The translations under genes were made by a program, and so were the position numbers. The notes below the pieces were generated by a model. It saw only the letters and a list, made by a program, of their open reading frames with translations, ran no database searches and was not told the origin of the DNA. A stretch of DNA of 64,000 nucleotides from Siphonodentalium dalli (lineage: Eukaryota; Mollusca; Scaphopoda; Gadilida; Siphonodentaliidae), in NCBI GenBank assembly GCA_032622095.1, contig CP136063.1:143175950-143239949 (forward strand), in the 5' to 3' direction. This document shows, one piece after another, positions 59,190 to 64,000 of this stretch. Within the stretch, counting starts at the first letter, position 1; every line of letters starts with the position of its first letter.

Positions 59190-59818
59190 AAAATGCGATG
59201 GTATCAGTCAATACCATTCCTGTGCAACATCTTCAGACAAAATGGCTCAAACAGCTCAGGTTGCCTGTCGGCCGTCTATCCATGAAATGCCACATCGGGA
59301 GTGGTTGATTTGGCAACGGTTGTAAGTCTCCACTATTTTGCTATCATGTTGACTCATTTTGACTGCAGTAGTAAAGATTCCTCACATATCAGAAATATCA
59401 AGTACCTTCTGTTGATTCTCAAACTTCTGCTGGAACATTATCCACCTAGCATGATTAATTTTTATCGAACGTTGATCACATAAGGCACATGCTAACTCCT
59501 TGTGTCACTGTCCAAAACCCAATTCCTGAATATGCCATGACTTCCATATATTTTAATTGTATTTCCAGCAATTTCCAGAAGAGTTGTTTCCTTTTTGGAA
59601 GGTAATCATTACCCGTGAAGGAAGGGAACCCAACAAGTGCATTATTCTGTATATTTGACATATCGATATCACTGAATTGAATGATTGAATGCCCATTAGC
59701 ATCTAATTTGATCAACTATTGTCAGGGGGTTAAACGTTTCCTCCATTGTGCATAAACGCCATCAAGATGCCGAACTCTCTGACATGATTTCTCTATCGAT
59801 TAATATGTCCTTGATTTA
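59190..59818 (+). repeat. segmental duplication, copy C, left part (empty-site allele)
   Basis: Paralogue of 25190-25805. It runs without interruption into the satellite (CCTTGATTTATTGCGGAAAG), whereas copy A has the 4-kb composite element at the same point. Confidence 0.85.
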
Positions 59819-59819
59819 T

Positions 59820-61050
59820 TGCGGAAAGCGATAGCCACCCAGGTTACACAAGTACAAACAACCCACTAGCATACAGTCACTCCGTATATACACATAAACG
59901 CCACACAAATGACAAGTTAGTCACTCACTCTATGCACATACACCTCACCCATGACCATATAGTCATTCCCTATACACCTATACACCACTTTCATGACCAT
60001 ACACGGTTGGTTAATACGGTCACTCCCCGTATACCTATTCGCCACACATATGACCAAATAGCTATTCAAGATATACATATACACCCCATCCATGACCATG
60101 GAGTTACTCCATGTATAGATATGAATCTCGTCAATGGCCATATAGCCACTCGCTTTATACACGTATCCATCACCCATGACCAGATACATGTATAGCCACA
60201 CTGCCATAGTCATGAGTCACCATGCAGGCACACCAGGTGACGATCATTCATGATCATACACTCAATCCTTGTATTCCTATTTACCTCAACATTGGTCATG
60301 CTTCACCCCCTGCACTCATGTTTACCAAACCCATGGCATAATACCCACGCAGCATATACATATACTCCCCAACCATGACTATAGAATCACTCAAGTTAAA
60401 CATATGCACCTCACTAATGGTGATATTGCTACTCATTTTATACACATACATCTCCACAACCTTACAACCACACTTGTGTATACCCGTACACCCTACACAT
60501 GACCATACAGCCATGTTGGCACAGCTGGTATACCCCTACACCTGACCCATGACCATATAGTCACACCCTGTATACCTATTCACCACATTCATGATCATAC
60601 AGTCACTCCCCGTGTACTTGTTCACCTCACCATTGGCCATATGGTCACTCACTGAAAACATATTCACCACACTATTGGCCATTCAGTCACTCATTGTATA
60701 CCTTTTTGCCACATGAATAGTCATATAGCCACTCGTTATATACATGTACATATACACATGACCATCCACACGCTCGGCAATGACCATCCAGCATAATACA
60801 TGTACACATGCACAAACTGACTACTGTCATTCCATGCACACCTATATGCATTACACATATGCACATCTATTTGTCCATTCACGCCGACCATGATCACACA
60901 GACACCACATGTACATGTATACATATACACCCACCTGTGACGACACAGCCACACAAGTTACACATGTACACCCCACCCATGACCATACAGTCACTCCATA
61001 TATTCACAAACACGCATATGACCATTATCTACTCTCGTTATTTACATACA
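59820..61050 (+). repeat. 42-bp degenerate minisatellite, largest block
   Basis: About 28 units built on ATGACCATACAGTCACTCCC and TGTATACCTATTCACC. GTCAC occurs at intervals of 40-43 bp, for example near 60560, 60602, 60645 and 60685. Open frames on both strands arise from the in-frame period and are not taken as genes. Confidence 0.85.
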
Positions 61051-61053
61051 TTA

Positions 61054-61246
61054 ATGCTCTAAATAATCGACTCCTTAACCACAGCAGAATTTTGGGTAAT
61101 TGTTCAGAATTTAGTCAGAAATATGGATTGTTGCCATTCATCGGAGGAGGGTTTTCCGATGAATGACAACAAGCCATATTTCCGACTGAATCCTGACAAG
61201 TTACCCATAAATCTGCTATAGTTAAGGAGTCAATTACTTAGGGCTT
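61054..61246. repeat. near-perfect palindrome, arms about 90 bp
   Basis: TCGACTCCTTAACCACAGCA...CATTCATCGGA is complementary to TCCGATGAATG...GTTAAGGAGTCAATT with a loop of about 10 bp. It looks like a foldback MITE inserted in the satellite. Confidence 0.85.
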
Positions 61247-61259
61247 TACTGTAAACCAC

Positions 61260-61443
61260 AGCAATGCACATACATCCACATTAGGTACACATAACCATAT
61301 AAACATAGTCACTCCATGTATACCTATTCACCTCACTAATGAACATACACTACTTGTATACCCATACATCTCACCATGACCACCCCATTCAAGAACATAT
61401 AGTTAAACAGTATACCTATCCACATCATTCATGATCATACAAT
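61260..61443 (+). repeat. 42-bp minisatellite, end block
   Basis: Diverged units with TGTATACCTATTCACCTCAC and CATGATCATACAAT. The last three bases AAT (61441-61443) are duplicated after the following insertion. Confidence 0.75.
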
Positions 61444-63448
61444 AGAGACCTTTCGCAAAACTCACGTTTACGATTACGGATACGGATAGGGTACTACGTC
61501 ACCAACATTTGTGTACTTTCTAATCGTTGTCGTATTTTACTATCCGCAATAACGGTTACGATTTCATGGTTTCTAATAAGCTCAAATAACACCTGAAATT
61601 TATTTTCTGCAATATATCACTTTACTCCGTTCGAGACTGTATATGTATATCATGTAAACCATCCAGTTGTATAGAGCTGCGACCTCGGTGTGCTGTTAAG
61701 ATTGGCAATCAATCTACTCGTCGTCGTGAATCTCGAGCTTCCCGCGAAATAAGATCGCTATTCACAACGGATAGTCATCGCTGCCTGCGACACAACACTT
61801 TGCAGTAATATATAGAAGTGCACTATGAAACCAGTCGCCAAAAATACACGACTGACATGGATTTGGTGGTACTAAAAGAATATTTGGCACACCCACCGAC
61901 ATCACCGTGTCGACTTTATTTCGATTTGATAGGACCAAATCAGAAGTGATGCACATCAGCGAGTACAGCAACCTTATGTCTGATTTCCTAAACCCAAAAA
62001 GGTGATATGCCTAGATAGGATAGGATATTTGATTTCCAATGCACATACACAGAGACGTGGCGACAGGGGGAGGGGGTTGTTGGGGGTGTCTCACCCTCCA
62101 ACTTTTGTCAAAATTTTCAACAATTGGAAATTTCATACCTGACACAACATTAGTTGGAAATTTTACACCAACAATAGGTTGAAAATGTTCTTGTAGTTTG
62201 ATTTTCAAACAACTTATTGTGAGGAATTTATTGTTTTTGGACCAATATTTGCATATTTTCCTTCTTTTGATAAAATTTTTGGACTGAAATGGCCATCAGA
62301 TAGAAATTTTCCAACCTTAGGGGTGTCAGGTTGGAAATTTCCAACACTTGGAAAGCTTTTGTCCTGGCCCCCCCCCCCCCCCGTGTCAAGTCAAAAACTT
62401 CTAGTTAATTTAAGAAAATTATATTGTCCTACATTTGGTCAAAATTGACACTGCAATTGTCATCAGTTGGAAATTTCCAACTCTATGAATGCTTGAGGCT
62501 AGTCAAGATGCCAGGATTTTGCGATTTTCTTGTTCACGTTTAAAAAAAAACTTTCGCCCGGTGTGTCCTGGTCCCTCCCCGTGGCCAATAAAAAACTGCT
62601 AATGAGTTTAAGAAAACAATATTTTACTACATTTGGTTAAAATCGTTGACTGAAAATTTCCAAACTAAGGGAGAGTATGAGGTTTGAAATTTCCAACACT
62701 AGGAAAGCTTGAGGTCAGTCTGGATGCTAGGATTTTGCGATTTTCTTGTTTAGTTTTCACAATTTTCTCAAACCGGGCCGAACAACCATGGTCGGCCCGG
62801 TGGGTCCTGCATGGTCTATTGCCCGTAGTCGTGTGCACACCCCCAACGGAAACCCTCTAGCCACGTCCTTGCACATACATATTACATAATAATGATGACA
62901 ATTATGGATAATTCTGTCGTAAATTGTGGGGGATGGCATCCTCTGGCTAGACTGTCTTCCTGCCTAATTCGCATTGAAATGAAATTGAGGACTGAAAGGG
63001 TCTTGAAGTGGTGGCGTCGTGGTTGATGTGAGGTCAAAATTTAGGAACCGCTCTTCCCCCATCAGCATAACGCCTATCAGGTCATCCATGATAACAACGA
63101 ACTGAATTTCCACCACATTTATATGACCTGGCATTTATACCTGTATTGCCATAATATATCACGAGAATCCCGGGTCGTACGTTGTGACTGGTCGAATTAT
63201 TGACAATATAAACAGGTCATGATTATCGCATTGTTGCAAATGAGACGATAAGTGAAGTATTAAGGGACTGTATACCAAACACACGCTTTGAGTTGTAAAA
63301 GTGGTACGAAATAATGATGGTACGTCTTCGTCAAAACTCTTACGCGTAGTCGTTTTGCGAAAGGACTTTTTGGCCATACGGATAGACTTACGACTACGAA
63401 TAGCTATCCGTATTCGTAATCGTAAACGTGAGGATGCGAAAGGTCTCT
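61444..63448. mobile_element. Harbinger-like non-autonomous element, 3-bp target duplication
   Basis: Terminal inverted repeats of about 46 bp begin AGAGACCTTTCGCA and continue CTCACGTTTACGATTACG. AAT flanks both sides (61441-61443, 63449-63451). Uninterrupted copies of the target (CATACAATAACTCCC or similar) exist at about 31790 and 33518. A 3-bp AT-rich duplication and this TIR start suggest PIF/Harbinger. The 2.0-kb interior encodes no recognisable transposase. Confidence 0.75.
62085..62760 (+). repeat. internal degenerate repeats with TTGGAAATTTCCAAC palindromes
   Basis: Units contain GGTTGGAAATTTCCAACACT, GGAAAGCTT and AGGATTTTGCGATTTTCTTG, the last at about 62513 and 62730. A run of 15 C lies at 62368-62382. 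Confidence 0.65.
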
Positions 63449-63451
63449 AAT

Positions 63452-64000
63452 AACTCCCTTTATACATACTCACATCATCTATGACCATACGGTAACTCTC
63501 TGGTTGTCATCTTGACCTGCACTCTGTATCAAGTTGATCAATTTTGATCCTAATTGGCCAGAATAGCCACAGATTATGATTCATTTCAGTTCTGCCCATT
63601 TATTAAAAACAAATATATCCAGTATCCCAAAAGAGTTTCTCGGCAATATTCCATAAAGCAACTTTAAAATTAATATATTATGCCCCATAAGGAAATGGGA
63701 CAACCAGAATATGACATTTAGTTGTCAGTTGATTAGCTAACATGTATAATAACCAAGTGAGTCACAATTTGTTACATTTTCGGAACAGCAGGGAATAACG
63801 TTTGTGATATATGTAAAAAAAAAAATGGTTGCCATTTTGGAAGCCATTTTGAGTAATTTGGTTTATAAACACAATAGTGTGACACATTTAAGGTAGATCA
63901 AAACAATAAACACCTTTCATACCAAAGATAGTTACATTTTACTTGATTTTTCCCCCGATATTTGTGTCAAGTTTCTGGTAATGTCAGTGGTGACAAATTA
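63452..64000 (+). repeat. degenerate long repeat unit, copy C
   Basis: Aligns with 31800-32157 and 33525-34150 (TATGCCCCATAAGGAAATGG, CAAGTGAGTCACAATTTG, GTCAGTGGTGACAA). It includes TGGTTGCCATTTTGGAAGCC, the YY1-like motif of the tandem repeat. It continues past the window end. Confidence 0.85.

Noticed and set aside
59932-60502. Open frames rich in His, Thr and Ile in the satellite blocks (also 32159-32491, 32935-33255 and minus-strand 59917-60213)
   Set aside because: They follow from a 42-bp repeat period; they occur on both strands and have no domain or start context.

Overview
This is AT-rich, intron-bearing, repeat-dense DNA from an animal nuclear genome. The evidence is GT-AG exons, an L1/Tx1-type LINE, CR1/jockey-group LINEs, a P-element/THAP9-type transposase, a THAP exon, and many MITE-like elements and degenerate satellites. 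A marine invertebrate, perhaps a mollusc or other lophotrochozoan, fits best, but nothing fixes the species. There are no bacterial operons, rRNA genes or CRISPR arrays, and I recognised no tRNA gene.

Layout. At 1-11 kb a PIF1-type helicase runs on the minus strand from a short first exon at 10.6 kb to at least 1.7 kb. Its 6.4-kb first intron carries an uninterrupted P-element-like transposase on the opposite strand (4.4-7.1 kb) and a decayed LINE tail (9.4-10.2 kb). At 11.6-17.9 kb lies a 5'-truncated, frameshifted L1/Tx1 element with a 7-bp target duplication, inserted in an older repeat. At 19.7-21.8 kb is a truncated CR1/jockey-group LINE on the minus strand. At 24-30 kb come a TTAA-flanked MITE, a hAT-like MITE, and a 4-kb composite foldback element with a CXC-domain gene remnant.

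At 29.8-39 kb there is a 42-bp minisatellite, a THAP exon with a CRE-like promoter, and a degenerate repeat of roughly 335-350 bp built around YY1-like AAGATGGCGGCC motifs. At 43-51 kb three copies of a palindromic CACATTAT element lie in or beside a phase-consistent six-exon minus-strand gene (44.3-51.3 kb, 296 codons) that I do not recognise. At 52.7-54 kb there are further minus-strand exon candidates, some separated by introns of only about 40 nt. At 55-58 kb are a third TTAA MITE and two decayed LINEs. The end (59.2-64 kb) is a collinear second copy of the 25.2-34 kb modules, carrying its own Harbinger-like insertion.

How the parts relate. Most of the window is nested mobile DNA. The 25-34 kb and 59-64 kb blocks are paralogues, and each supplies an approximate empty site for the other's transposon. 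Three things look least decayed: the PIF1 helicase exons, the antisense P-like transposase, and the unrecognised six-exon gene. The helicase-transposase pair is the best candidate for an undescribed mobile system. All exon models come from reading splice signals and phase by eye; no search or RNA evidence was available.
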